This document shows, in pieces, positions 43,500-51,880 of a stretch of 64,000 nt of DNA. The notes beneath the pieces were generated by a model that saw only the letters and a list, made by a program, of their open reading frames with translations, searched no databases and was not told where the DNA came from. Both the position numbers and the translations under genes were made by a program. Origin of the DNA: Paenibacillus cremeus (lineage in GTDB: Bacteria; Bacillota; Bacilli; Paenibacillales; NBRC-103111); assembly GCF_007786445.1 (NCBI RefSeq), contig NZ_VNJI01000013.1, forward strand, positions 1 to 64,000. The letters run 5' to 3'. Within the stretch, counting starts at the first letter, position 1; each line of letters opens with the position of its first letter.

Positions 43500-44063
43500 T
43501 TATGACTTCAGCACATCATGATCCACATACCGCGCGCCATTGAGCTGGCTGATCACGTTAATAGCTACCTTCGCGCCGTCCCCAGCCGTAATAATCGTAT
43601 GCAGGCTGACTCCTGCTGCAGCACCTGCCGCCCAGATTCCCTCTACGCTCGTTTTCCCGTTCTGATCCGCGTCGATCACCGATTTCACGCGAGGCTCCGT
43701 GCCGTCCTTCACCTTCAGCCCTGCTTTTTCCGCCAAATCGATCGAAAGCCCTGTTGCTACGATGACTTGATTCGCATCATATGTACCGGCGTCGGTCTCG
43801 ACTTGAAAGCCGGACTCCGACTTCACGATATTCACGACGGACTCCGTCTTGATTTCGGCTCCGAACTGAATGGCCTGCTGCTTCCCAATATCCACTAGCT
43901 CAGGTCCCGTAATATCCTTGATACCGTAATGATTTTGAATCCATGCCCGCTTGGTTATGCTCTTGTCATTATCGATAACCAAGGTTTTCTTCCCCGCTTT
44001 GGCAGCAAAAAGCGCCGCGCTGGCTCCTGCAGGACCTGCACCAATAATAGCGATATCATACAT
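43500..44063 (-). CDS. Short FAD-dependent oxidoreductase-like protein lacking cysteines
   Basis: A 187-residue protein starting MYDIAIIGAGPAGASAALFA, the FAD-binding GxGxxG motif. It has a second motif near ANQVIVATGLS and the thioredoxin-reductase-like ending GIWAAGAAAGVSLHTIITAGDGAKVA. The NAD-binding domain and the redox CxxC of thioredoxin reductase are absent; the whole protein has no Cys. It is intact with its own terminator, so it looks like a maintained single-domain flavoprotein rather than a pseudogene. A ribosome site (AAGGGAG) lies 11-13 bases upstream. Function unknown. Confidence 0.8.
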   Translation of the reverse strand: MYDIAIIGAGPAGASAALFAAKAGKKTLVIDNDKSITKRAWIQNHYGIKDITGPELVDIGKQQAIQFGAEIKTESVVNIVKSESGFQVETDAGTYDANQVIVATGLSIDLAEKAGLKVKDGTEPRVKSVIDADQNGKTSVEGIWAAGAAAGVSLHTIITAGDGAKVAINVISQLNGARYVDHDVLKS

Positions 44064-44145
44064 AGGTACGCGCACTCCCTTAAGTAGATTTGTGGTTCAT
44101 ATACATTATAAATATAAATGTTTGCTAAATCAAATTTAGTATGTG

Positions 44146-44193
44146 CAAAAAAATAAAGCGCTAAACTGACCTCATCGCTGCCAGCTCTGCGCT
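44146..44193 (-). terminator. Terminator of the MtnU-like gene operon
   Basis: AGCGCAGAGCTG pairs with CAGTTTAGCGCT (one mismatch), followed by TTTATTTTTTT on the minus strand. Confidence 0.7.
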
Positions 44194-44209
44194 CTATTTC
44201 AACTCATTT

Positions 44210-45007
44210 TTAGTACAGCTGCGGTCTACGGTCCTCGAAGATCGGAATGCGGCTGCGAACCTCTGCTACCGTGCTCAGGTCCACCTGGGCGCGAATGATT
44301 TGCTCCGATTCATCGCCTTCGGCCAGCACCTCGCCCCACGGGTCGATGACCATCGAATGGCCGAAAAATTCCGTCGTCCCGCTCACGCCCACCCGGTTGC
44401 AGGACACGACGAACATTTGATTTTCGATCGCCCGGGCCATCAAGAGCGTGCGCCAATGATGCAGCCGCGGATTCGGCCACTCGGCAGGCACGAAGACGAT
44501 TTGCGCTCCCCCGAGCGCCAGCTTCCGGGTCAGCTCCGGGAACCGGATATCATAGCAGATCATCATCCCGGCCGGCACGCCATCGAGCTCCAGCTGGCCT
44601 ACGCGCTCGCCGCTTTGCAGAAACTTCTCCTCGTCCATTAGACGGAACAGGTGAATTTTCGAATAATCCGCCACACGGCCGCCTTCCCGGTCATAGGCGT
44701 AGATGGTGTTATAAACGCCGCCTTCTTTTTTCTCCGCGATCGATCCGCCGATTATGAGCACCCCATGCTTCTTGCTGAAAGCCGAGAGCAGCGCATCCGT
44801 CCGTTCTCCGTTCACATCGGAGAGCTCTTGAATCTGCTCCAACGCGTACCCCGTGTTCCACATCTCCGGAAACATAATGACATCCGGCTTCGGCTCATGT
44901 GCTGCCGCTTCCTCCAGCAGCCGCTCCAGCTTGGCAAAATTGCGCTCCGGCTCGCCGATGGCGATGTCCATTTGCAGCAGTGCGAGATTCCATGCTTGTT
45001 GTGCCAT
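44210..45007 (-). CDS. Carbon-nitrogen hydrolase, MtnU/omega-amidase-like
   Basis: A 265-residue nitrilase-superfamily enzyme with the catalytic triad: Glu in VIMFPEMWNTGY, Lys in DYSKIHLFRLMDE, Cys in MMICYDIRFPEL. The WNTGY and IHLFR signatures fit the omega-amidase/MtnU (YkrU) branch, thought to hydrolyse 2-oxoglutaramate or 2-oxosuccinamate made by Gln/Asn-dependent transaminases such as MtnE. An MtnE-like aminotransferase is 1.9 kb away, so a role in methionine salvage fits. GGTGGAG is seven bases before ATG. Confidence 0.88.
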   Translation of the reverse strand: MAQQAWNLALLQMDIAIGEPERNFAKLERLLEEAAAHEPKPDVIMFPEMWNTGYALEQIQELSDVNGERTDALLSAFSKKHGVLIIGGSIAEKKEGGVYNTIYAYDREGGRVADYSKIHLFRLMDEEKFLQSGERVGQLELDGVPAGMMICYDIRFPELTRKLALGGAQIVFVPAEWPNPRLHHWRTLLMARAIENQMFVVSCNRVGVSGTTEFFGHSMVIDPWGEVLAEGDESEQIIRAQVDLSTVAEVRSRIPIFEDRRPQLY

Positions 45008-45070
45008 CCGATTTCTCCACCTTTTTTATAATCAACGTTTCTTAAATGATAGTGCAAGCAGGCCCGAACT

Positions 45071-45970
45071 TCAACCCGTTGCTGTCGCTTTAACCTTGCG
45101 GCTGTACACCATTCCTAGACATATTAGGGCGAAAGCCGTCAGATCGACCGGCGTCAGCTTTTCACCGAGCATCAGAACAATCAGCCCCAGCGTAATAAAA
45201 GGGGTAAAATACGTAAAGCTCGCCACTAGCGAAGCGGAGGCATACTGCAGCGCCCGATAATACAGAAAAAAGCCCACAACGTGCGTGCTCAAGCTGATCC
45301 AAGCCAGGTATGAGAAATCCGGGAGTGACGGAACCGTGAAGCGCGAGTTCAAGGCCATCCCAATGGTTGAGAGTAAAGACGCAGTTATCGTGATGATCAA
45401 GGTGCTGTGAAATAGGTCGAGCGTATTTTTCTTGAGCAGGTTCGTATATAAGCCCCAGCATACTGCCGCAGCGATTGCCATTAGGTCGCCCAGCAGATTG
45501 GTCAGATGGAGGCTGGCCAGGTCTCCCTTGGTCACCAGCAGGAGTGTACCGGCAAAGCCCAAGATGATGGAGATCACCTTATATTTATTCAGCTTCTCAT
45601 GATTCATGGGGACGGCGAACAAAACGATAAAGATCGGAAACAAATAATTGAGCATGGACGCCTCGACGGCGGGCAGCATCTCCAGCGCTTTGACATATAG
45701 TATGTCGTATAGAAACGTGAACACGCCGCAACACATCAATAAGATGACGCTTTTGCCCGTCCAGATTGTCTTCGGCTTCCGTTTCCACCACACGATGAAT
45801 AGGATAGAGAATGACACAGCGGCAATGCCATACGTATAAAAAAGCACTTGATAACTGTCCAAATGTCGGAGCAATAGTTTATTGACTGCAGCAAACGAGC
45901 CCCACATGAGAAGCAAAATAGGCATTAGGATATACGGATTCTTGGTGGCTTCGGTGGGTGTTGTCTTCAT
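45071..45970 (-). CDS. EamA/DMT-superfamily transporter
   Basis: A 299-residue protein with ten membrane helices in two EamA repeats (PILLLMWGSFAAVNKLLLRH begins the first; LGDLMAIAAAVCWGLYTNLL begins the second). The start MKTTPTEATK overlaps the methyltransferase stop by four bases (ATGA), which supports coupling. DMT carriers move small metabolites; the substrate is unknown. It is co-transcribed with the methyltransferase, and perhaps with the amidase 63 bases downstream. Confidence 0.9.
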   Translation of the reverse strand: MKTTPTEATKNPYILMPILLLMWGSFAAVNKLLLRHLDSYQVLFYTYGIAAVSFSILFIVWWKRKPKTIWTGKSVILLMCCGVFTFLYDILYVKALEMLPAVEASMLNYLFPIFIVLFAVPMNHEKLNKYKVISIILGFAGTLLLVTKGDLASLHLTNLLGDLMAIAAAVCWGLYTNLLKKNTLDLFHSTLIITITASLLSTIGMALNSRFTVPSLPDFSYLAWISLSTHVVGFFLYYRALQYASASLVASFTYFTPFITLGLIVLMLGEKLTPVDLTAFALICLGMVYSRKVKATATG

Positions 45971-46752
45971 GATTTGGCAAACCACACAGTCCAGCGGTCC
46001 TTTTCCACAACGGTGTCCTGAGGCCGGTATCCCGCTTCGCTTTCAATCCTGTCAGCCAGCACCTTCAATTCCTCATCCGTAAGCTCATGCAAAATCGATC
46101 GGCCCGTTCGCTGCAATAGCTCTTCCCGGTAGTCCGCAAATGACACATACCGCTTGCGAGTCTCCCATAGCTGCACAGCCTCGACCTGCCGAAAGCCTGC
46201 TTCCCTCAAGGCCTCACCTACTGTCGTTAACGAATGACGTCGCTTCGTCTCCATCGACGCGAGCTTTGGGAAGCGTTCGAACCAATAGCCTCGCGCATGC
46301 TCCCGGCTTCCTTCCAGCAAGCAATCCTCCGGCGTCCGGTCCTGCACGATCAGGGTTCCACCGTTTTTTAAAATTCTGCGCGCTTCCTTCATCGCTTTCT
46401 TAAGCTCCGTCACGGTAAGATGATGAATCAACGCCCGCTCCAACACCACGCAAGCACTGGCATCTTGAAGCCCGGTATCTGCAGCGCTTCCTTGCTTAAA
46501 CCTAATTTGCGAATAGCCAGCACAATACTCCCTTGCTCCCTGCAGCATCGCCTCAGAGAAATCGACTCCTATTACCTCAGCAGCACCCAGATCAGCTAGT
46601 GCAATGGAGTATACGCCTCCGCCGCAGCCGATATCAACCGCAACTGTACCTTTTACGTCAACCTTTTCTTCTATAATTGTAAGCCATTCCTGATCGGCGC
46701 GTCTGCCGACGTACGTATGCTTATTTTTCTCATCATGAAATTCGATCGGCAT
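45967..46752 (-). CDS. Class I SAM-dependent methyltransferase
   Basis: A 261-residue Rossmann-fold methyltransferase: motif I VAVDIGCGGGVYSIALA, acidic end of strand 2 in EVIGVDFSEAM, motif II-like DASACVVLERALIHHL, and ARRILKNGGTLIVQDRTPED. The substrate cannot be inferred. The start MPIEFHDEKN has GGGGGAG six bases before. It is the first gene of an operon with the EamA transporter and divergent to the aminotransferase. Confidence 0.88.
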   Translation of the reverse strand: MPIEFHDEKNKHTYVGRRADQEWLTIIEEKVDVKGTVAVDIGCGGGVYSIALADLGAAEVIGVDFSEAMLQGAREYCAGYSQIRFKQGSAADTGLQDASACVVLERALIHHLTVTELKKAMKEARRILKNGGTLIVQDRTPEDCLLEGSREHARGYWFERFPKLASMETKRRHSLTTVGEALREAGFRQVEAVQLWETRKRYVSFADYREELLQRTGRSILHELTDEELKVLADRIESEAGYRPQDTVVEKDRWTVWFAKS

Positions 46753-46935
46753 GTGCAGCTCCCCCAAACATCAAAGTTTCATCTAATGAAATAATATTTC
46801 ATTCATCGCAACTTACTGTTTTTACTATACCATAGGACCTTCCCTCTGAATACCCTCCAGTGTACACTCCAGACAATTCATGATACATTATTTTTATTGT
46901 ACATATAACCTTAACCCATTGGAGTGAAACCATAG

Positions 46936-48141
46936 ATGAACCCGACGACTTCATCCGCCATCAGCGGATTCTCGATTCAACCGGCCGAGCGGCTGCAGGA
47001 GCTTCCGACGCAATTTTTCGCCAAGCTGGTCGGCAAAGCCAATGCGCAGGTCGCCCAAGGCCATGACGTCATTAATTTAGGCCAAGGCAACCCGGATCGC
47101 CCGACCCCGCCTCATATTGTCCGTGCGCTTCAGCAGGCAGCTGAAAACCCGCAATATCACCGCTACCCGCCTTTTAACGGCTATATGTTCTTGAAAGAAG
47201 CCGTTGCGAAGCGATACAAAGAGGATTTCGGCGTCGACCTCGATCCGGAGAAGGAAGTCGCGATTCTATTCGGCGGCAAAACCGGTCTGGTTGAAATCAG
47301 CCAATGTCTTCTGAATCCTGGCGACGTCTGTCTCGTACCTGATCCAGGGTATCCGGATTACTGGTCCGGGGTGGCTCTGTCCGGCGCAAGGATGGCGTTC
47401 ATGCCGCTGCGTGAGTCGAACAACTTTTTACCGGATTACAGCTCCCTGTCGATGGACGATGTGAACAAAGCGAAGCTTATGTTTATCAACTATCCGAACA
47501 ACCCTACGGCTGTTTCGGCTCCCGCTTCCTTCTATGAGGAAACGATTCAGTTTGCGGCTAAGCATAACATCGTCGTTGCAAGTGACTTTGCGTATGGCGC
47601 GATTGGATTCGACGGGCAGAAGCCGATCAGCTTCCTGCAAATTCCCGGCGCCAAAGAGGTGGGCGTGGAATTTTACACCCTCTCCAAAACGTACAACATG
47701 GCCGGCTGGCGTGTCGGCTTTGCGCTCGGCAACGCGGAAGTTGTTCGCATGATCAACCTGATCCAAGACCATTATTACTGCAGTCTCTTCGGAGGCATTC
47801 AAGTCGCTGCAGCCGAAGCGCTCACAGGTCCACAGGATTGCGTTCACGAGCTCGTTTCGGTGTACCAAAGCCGGCGCAATGCGCTATACAGTGCTCTCGA
47901 CCGCATCGGCTGGCAAGCGAACCGCTCGCAGGGCTCGTTCTTCACCTGGCTGCCGGTGCCTAAGGGCTACACCTCCGAATCACTGGCCGACCGTCTGCTG
48001 GAAGAAGCGAAAATCGTCGTCGCCCCCGGCGTCGGATTCGGGGAAAGCGGCGAAGGCTACGTCCGGCTCGGTCTTCTTACATCGGAAGAAAGACTGCAAG
48101 AAGCGGTGAACCGGATCGCGAAGCTTAACCTGTTCGGCTAG
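46936..48141 (+). CDS. mtnE: PLP-dependent aminotransferase, MtnE-like
   Basis: A 401-residue fold-type I aminotransferase. PLP-binding Lys is in FYTLSKTYNMAGWRVGFALG; other signatures are INLGQGNPDRPTPPHI, LVPDPGYPDYWSGV and MFINYPNNPTAV. The GQGNPD, PGYPDYWSG and LIQDH blocks follow Bacillus MtnE (YkrV), the last transaminase of methionine salvage (2-keto-4-methylthiobutyrate to Met). Nearby mtnWXB and an MtnU-like amidase support this. A generic aspartate-type transaminase is the alternative. GGAGTG precedes ATG by about ten bases. No S-box riboswitch is visible upstream. Confidence 0.85.
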   Translation: MNPTTSSAISGFSIQPAERLQELPTQFFAKLVGKANAQVAQGHDVINLGQGNPDRPTPPHIVRALQQAAENPQYHRYPPFNGYMFLKEAVAKRYKEDFGVDLDPEKEVAILFGGKTGLVEISQCLLNPGDVCLVPDPGYPDYWSGVALSGARMAFMPLRESNNFLPDYSSLSMDDVNKAKLMFINYPNNPTAVSAPASFYEETIQFAAKHNIVVASDFAYGAIGFDGQKPISFLQIPGAKEVGVEFYTLSKTYNMAGWRVGFALGNAEVVRMINLIQDHYYCSLFGGIQVAAAEALTGPQDCVHELVSVYQSRRNALYSALDRIGWQANRSQGSFFTWLPVPKGYTSESLADRLLEEAKIVVAPGVGFGESGEGYVRLGLLTSEERLQEAVNRIAKLNLFG

Positions 48142-48224
48142 TTTTGACTCTTGGCTATAGGAAGGGCGGCCTTTTGACGCCTTTACAAATAGTTGCCTTG
48201 CGTGCTATTCTTATTAGATAGCAA

Positions 48225-48458
48225 ACGTATTGATGGGAATAGTAGGAAGCCCCGTTCATGACCAGAAAGTAAATTCCACCGGCTGCGAGAATTTACCGTG
48301 AACCCTTGCCGAACCCGCCCCTGAACGGCCAACGAGGAGTTGGACGGCTTTCCCTGTCGTTATTCGGGACTGAAGACGGATGAGCTAGGCTCATCAAGTA
48401 AGGTGGTACCGCGGAAGTTAGAAGGCTTTCGTCCTTAATCAGGACGGGGCCTTTTTTG
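48225..48458 (+). promoter_or_regulatory. T-box leader (probably tRNA-Pro) upstream of proB
   Basis: The T-box AAGTAAGGTGGTACCGCGG (48396-48414) is a full match to the consensus, followed by a terminator (CGTCCT/AGGACG with GGC/GCC outer pairs, then TTTTTT). Upstream is a long Stem-I-like fold including GTAAATTC/GAATTTAC, and a small CCAAC/GTTGG hairpin. Uncharged tRNA would favour the antiterminator and turn on the genes. Proline specificity is inferred from proB-proA-proC; several CCN triplets occur on the 3' side of Stem I, but I could not fix the specifier codon. Confidence 0.92.
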
Positions 48459-48522
48459 TTTTTTTCTCCTCCATTATTCCTACATAAATTCAAACGTTGA
48501 TTGAGGAAAGAAGGGATTCGGA

Positions 48523-49704
48523 ATGCAGCAAACGATTGTGATCAAAATCGGCAGCAGCTCGCTCACCTCAGATGAAGGCGGGCTGAACCGTGAGAAGATT
48601 GTGTTTTTTGCCGGAGAGCTGGCGGAGCTTCATCGGAAGGGCTACTCCGTCCTCCTGGTGACCTCAGGCGCTGTAGCTGCCGGCTTCCGGGCGATGGGCT
48701 TCGCGTCCAGACCAAAGATTCTTCACGAAAAACAAGCGTCCGCCTCCGTTGGTCAGGCGCTCTTGATGCAGGCATATCATGCGGCTTTTGCTCAGCACGA
48801 GATCGGCGTTGGCCAAATTTTGTTGACCCGCTCCGACTTCTCCAACCGCAAACGGATCCACAATGCACAGATGACGATCGAAGAGCTGCTGCGCGGCCGG
48901 ATTATTCCGATCATTAACGAGAATGACACGGTGGCTGTCGATGAGCTGAAATTCGGGGACAACGACACGCTGTCTGCGCTGGTTGCCAATCTGGTGCGCG
49001 CGCGTCAGCTGCTGATTTTGACAGACACAGACGGCTTGTACACCGAGGATCCGCGTAAAAATCGCGACGCCAAACGGATCGACCGTGTGCTGGAGATCGA
49101 CGAGGAGATTTACCGGATTGCCGGTGACTCCGGCTCCAGTGTCGGCACAGGTGGGTTCCGCTCCAAGATCGAAGCGGCCCGCATTGCCATGCGCGGCGGC
49201 GTACCGGTCTTCATCGGTCAGGTGAAGGAGCCCGGTGACCTTGCGATCGCTGTGGATGGGGTCGGCAAGGGGACTTATTTTGATACGAGTGCGCACAATT
49301 TGCCGATGAAAAAGCAATGGCTAGGCTTCCACTCTCAGCCCCAAGGCCGTGTTGCCGTCGATGACGGCGCTCAATCGGCGCTCGTAAATGGCGGCAAAAG
49401 TCTGCTGCCTGCCGGTGTCCGAGAGGTTACTGGTGATTTTCACCCTGGCGATGTCATTGAAGTGGTCAATCTAACTGGCCATACCATCGGGCGCGGTGTC
49501 GTGAACTACGCTTCCTGGCAGCTCAGAGCCGTAGCCGGGATGAGCACGGAGGAGGTCCAAAACCGAATTGAAGTGCTGCGTATTGAAGTCATCCATCGGG
49601 ATGAATGGATTACACTCGCACAGCCACTGAAAGCCCACAACATTGACAATGGCTATCGTAGAAGCACCGAAAACAATGGCAATAAGGAGGAGAATATCCG
49701 ATGA
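48523..49704 (+). CDS. proB: Glutamate 5-kinase with PUA domain
   Basis: A 393-residue kinase: amino-acid-kinase domain (IVIKIGSSSLTSDEGGLNRE; LLVTSGAVAAGFRAMG; INENDTVAVDELKFGDNDTL) and a C-terminal PUA domain (GHTIGRGVVNY). It phosphorylates glutamate for proline synthesis. AAGGGA is six bases before ATG. It is the first gene after the T-box leader; its stop overlaps the proA start by four bases (ATGA). Confidence 0.95.
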   Translation: MQQTIVIKIGSSSLTSDEGGLNREKIVFFAGELAELHRKGYSVLLVTSGAVAAGFRAMGFASRPKILHEKQASASVGQALLMQAYHAAFAQHEIGVGQILLTRSDFSNRKRIHNAQMTIEELLRGRIIPIINENDTVAVDELKFGDNDTLSALVANLVRARQLLILTDTDGLYTEDPRKNRDAKRIDRVLEIDEEIYRIAGDSGSSVGTGGFRSKIEAARIAMRGGVPVFIGQVKEPGDLAIAVDGVGKGTYFDTSAHNLPMKKQWLGFHSQPQGRVAVDDGAQSALVNGGKSLLPAGVREVTGDFHPGDVIEVVNLTGHTIGRGVVNYASWQLRAVAGMSTEEVQNRIEVLRIEVIHRDEWITLAQPLKAHNIDNGYRRSTENNGNKEENIR

Positions 49705-50975
49705 CGAACACGAATCAATCCCAGACGGCCAGTGAAGCGGCTCGCAAGGCCGCGCTTGCCAAGCAAGCGGCTCCAAAGCTGGGTTTACTGACTACTGAGC
49801 AAAAAAATCATGCCCTTCTCCGCATGGCGGATAGCCTTGTAGCGGAAGCGGAATCGATCATTGCCGCAAATACAGAGGATCTTCAGCGGGGCCAAGAGAA
49901 CGGCACCAGCGCCTCCCTATTGGATCGATTGGCGCTCAATCACAAGCGGATCGAAGCGATGGCGGAAGGCCTTCGCCAAGTCGTGGAACTGCCGGATCCG
50001 ATCGGTGAGCTGCTGGAGGAAACGACGCGCCCGAACGGGCTGCACATTCGCAAGCTGCGCGTGCCTTTAGGCGTCATTGGCATTATCTATGAAGCGCGCC
50101 CGAACGTTACGGTCGATGCAGCGGGCTTATGTCTGAAAACAGGCAACGCCGTCGTGCTTCGCGGAGGCTCCTCTGCCCTTTCGTCCAACAAACGGATCGT
50201 CGAAGTGCTTCATGCTGCGCTCTCTGAAACCGATCTGCCTGCAGATGCGCTTCAGCTCGTGGAAGATCCAAGCCGCGCATCGGTAGATGAGATGCTGAAG
50301 CTGAACGGTCTGCTCGATGTGCTCATCCCTCGGGGCGGCGCATCGCTAATTCAAAATGTCGTCAAAAACGCCACCGTACCTGTCATTGAAACGGGCGCCG
50401 GTATCTGCCATACTTACATCGACGCAAGCGCGCAAGTCGTTATGGCACTGCAAATCGGCCTGAACGCCAAGGTTCAGCGCCCTTCTGTCTGCAATTCGAT
50501 GGAGACCTTGCTCGTGCACCGCGCGTTTGCCGAGCGTCACTTATCGATGATTGCGGATCAATTCGTGCAGCAGAGCGTGGAGCTTCGCGGAGATGTGGAA
50601 GCCCGAAAGCTGGTACCGGCTTTCAAGGAAGCTGCCGACGAGGATTGGGATACGGAATACAACGACTATATACTTAACGTGCGAGTCGTAAATGATATAG
50701 ATGAAGCGCTGGAGCATATTCGTTTGCACGGCACCATGCACTCCGAATGCATCGTTACGGAAAATGCCGAGAATGCGGTTCGGTTCTTGCAGGAGGTCGA
50801 TGCGGCTGCAGTGTATCACAATGCTTCCACCCGCTTCACCGATGGCTTTGAATTCGGCTTCGGCGCCGAGATCGGCATCAGCACCCAGAAGCTGCACGCA
50901 CGTGGTCCGATGGGGCTGCCTGCGCTCACGTCCACCAAGTATTGCATTCAGGGAAGCGGTCAAATCCGCGGATAA
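49701..50975 (+). CDS. proA: Glutamate-5-semialdehyde dehydrogenase
   Basis: A 424-residue aldehyde-dehydrogenase-family enzyme with the catalytic Cys in QRPSVCNSMETLL and the substrate region VIYEARPNVTVDAAGLCLKT (read as IIYEARPNV...). It reduces glutamyl 5-phosphate to the semialdehyde. Coupled to proB by a 4-base overlap. AAGGAGGAG lies upstream. Confidence 0.95.
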   Translation: MTNTNQSQTASEAARKAALAKQAAPKLGLLTTEQKNHALLRMADSLVAEAESIIAANTEDLQRGQENGTSASLLDRLALNHKRIEAMAEGLRQVVELPDPIGELLEETTRPNGLHIRKLRVPLGVIGIIYEARPNVTVDAAGLCLKTGNAVVLRGGSSALSSNKRIVEVLHAALSETDLPADALQLVEDPSRASVDEMLKLNGLLDVLIPRGGASLIQNVVKNATVPVIETGAGICHTYIDASAQVVMALQIGLNAKVQRPSVCNSMETLLVHRAFAERHLSMIADQFVQQSVELRGDVEARKLVPAFKEAADEDWDTEYNDYILNVRVVNDIDEALEHIRLHGTMHSECIVTENAENAVRFLQEVDAAAVYHNASTRFTDGFEFGFGAEIGISTQKLHARGPMGLPALTSTKYCIQGSGQIRG

Positions 50976-50996
50976 TCGTATAAAGGAGCAATTCGA

Positions 50997-51866
50997 ATGA
51001 CACTTTCTTTATCCCAAGCCAAAATCACGTTTATCGGCGCAGGCTCGATGGCGGAGGCCATCATTCGCGGCCTCACCTCGACCGGCGAAGGCGATGCCAG
51101 CCGCGTCCGCGTCATGAACCGGTCCGATGTCGCTAAGCTTCAATCGCTTCATGAGCGTTACGGCGTCAGCTACATGACGGAGCAGCCCGCCAAAGACGAT
51201 GCGATTGCTACCGCAGACGTCGTGGTTATCGCGTTCAAGCCCAAGGATGCCGCTGAAGGACTGCTCAGCTTGAAGCCGCTGCTGCGCAAGGAGCAGCTGC
51301 TCGTGTCGGTCATCGCCGGCATGTCGATCGACACGATGGAAGGCTTGCTCGGCGTGACCGGCCAGCCGATTGCCCGCACGATGCCGAATACGTCCAGCAC
51401 GATCGGTCTCGGTGCAACCGGTATCAGCTTCTCCTCCGGCGTGAGCGATGAGCAGCGTCAGCTGGCGCTGGATATGTTCGCTTCAACTGGCATCGTCTCC
51501 GTCGTTGCGGAGCCACTGCTGAACGCGGTCAATGCCGTTTCCGGCAGCGGTCCCGCTTATATCTACTACATGATGGAGGCCATGATCGCCGGCGGCGTCG
51601 AGCTGGGACTGGAGCCGGAAGAGGCTCGCCGCTTAACGGTGCAAACCGTGCTTGGCGCCGCCAGCATGGTGCAGGCTACCGGTGAAGAGCCGGCGGACCT
51701 GCGCCGCAAGGTCACTTCCCCGAACGGGACTACGCAAGCAGCGCTGGAAACGCTGGACCGCTGCGGCTTCTCCGAAGGCGTCATCAAAGCCGAGTTCCGC
51801 TGCGCCGAGCGTGCTGCCGAGATGGGTGCTGCCATCAGCGCCTCCGTTACTTCCCATACCAAGTAA
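50997..51866 (+). CDS. proC: Pyrroline-5-carboxylate reductase
   Basis: A 289-residue enzyme: Rossmann motif ITFIGAGSMAEAIIRGLTST, then DVVVIAFKPKDA, RTMPNTSSTIGLGATGIS and the dimer signature NAVSGSGPAYIYYMMEAM. It closes the proline pathway using NAD(P)H. AAAGGAG precedes ATG by eight bases. It lies 21 bases after proA and 14 before mtnW. Confidence 0.95.
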   Translation: MTLSLSQAKITFIGAGSMAEAIIRGLTSTGEGDASRVRVMNRSDVAKLQSLHERYGVSYMTEQPAKDDAIATADVVVIAFKPKDAAEGLLSLKPLLRKEQLLVSVIAGMSIDTMEGLLGVTGQPIARTMPNTSSTIGLGATGISFSSGVSDEQRQLALDMFASTGIVSVVAEPLLNAVNAVSGSGPAYIYYMMEAMIAGGVELGLEPEEARRLTVQTVLGAASMVQATGEEPADLRRKVTSPNGTTQAALETLDRCGFSEGVIKAEFRCAERAAEMGAAISASVTSHTK

Positions 51867-51880
51867 AATAAGTAAAGCAG

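Noticed and set aside
43500-44063. Pseudogene of thioredoxin reductase
   Set aside because: The frame is intact, both FAD motifs are kept, and a strong terminator follows, so decay is not apparent.
46800-46935. SAM (S-box) riboswitch before the MtnE-like gene
   Set aside because: None of the S-box core motifs or a terminator is present in this short region.
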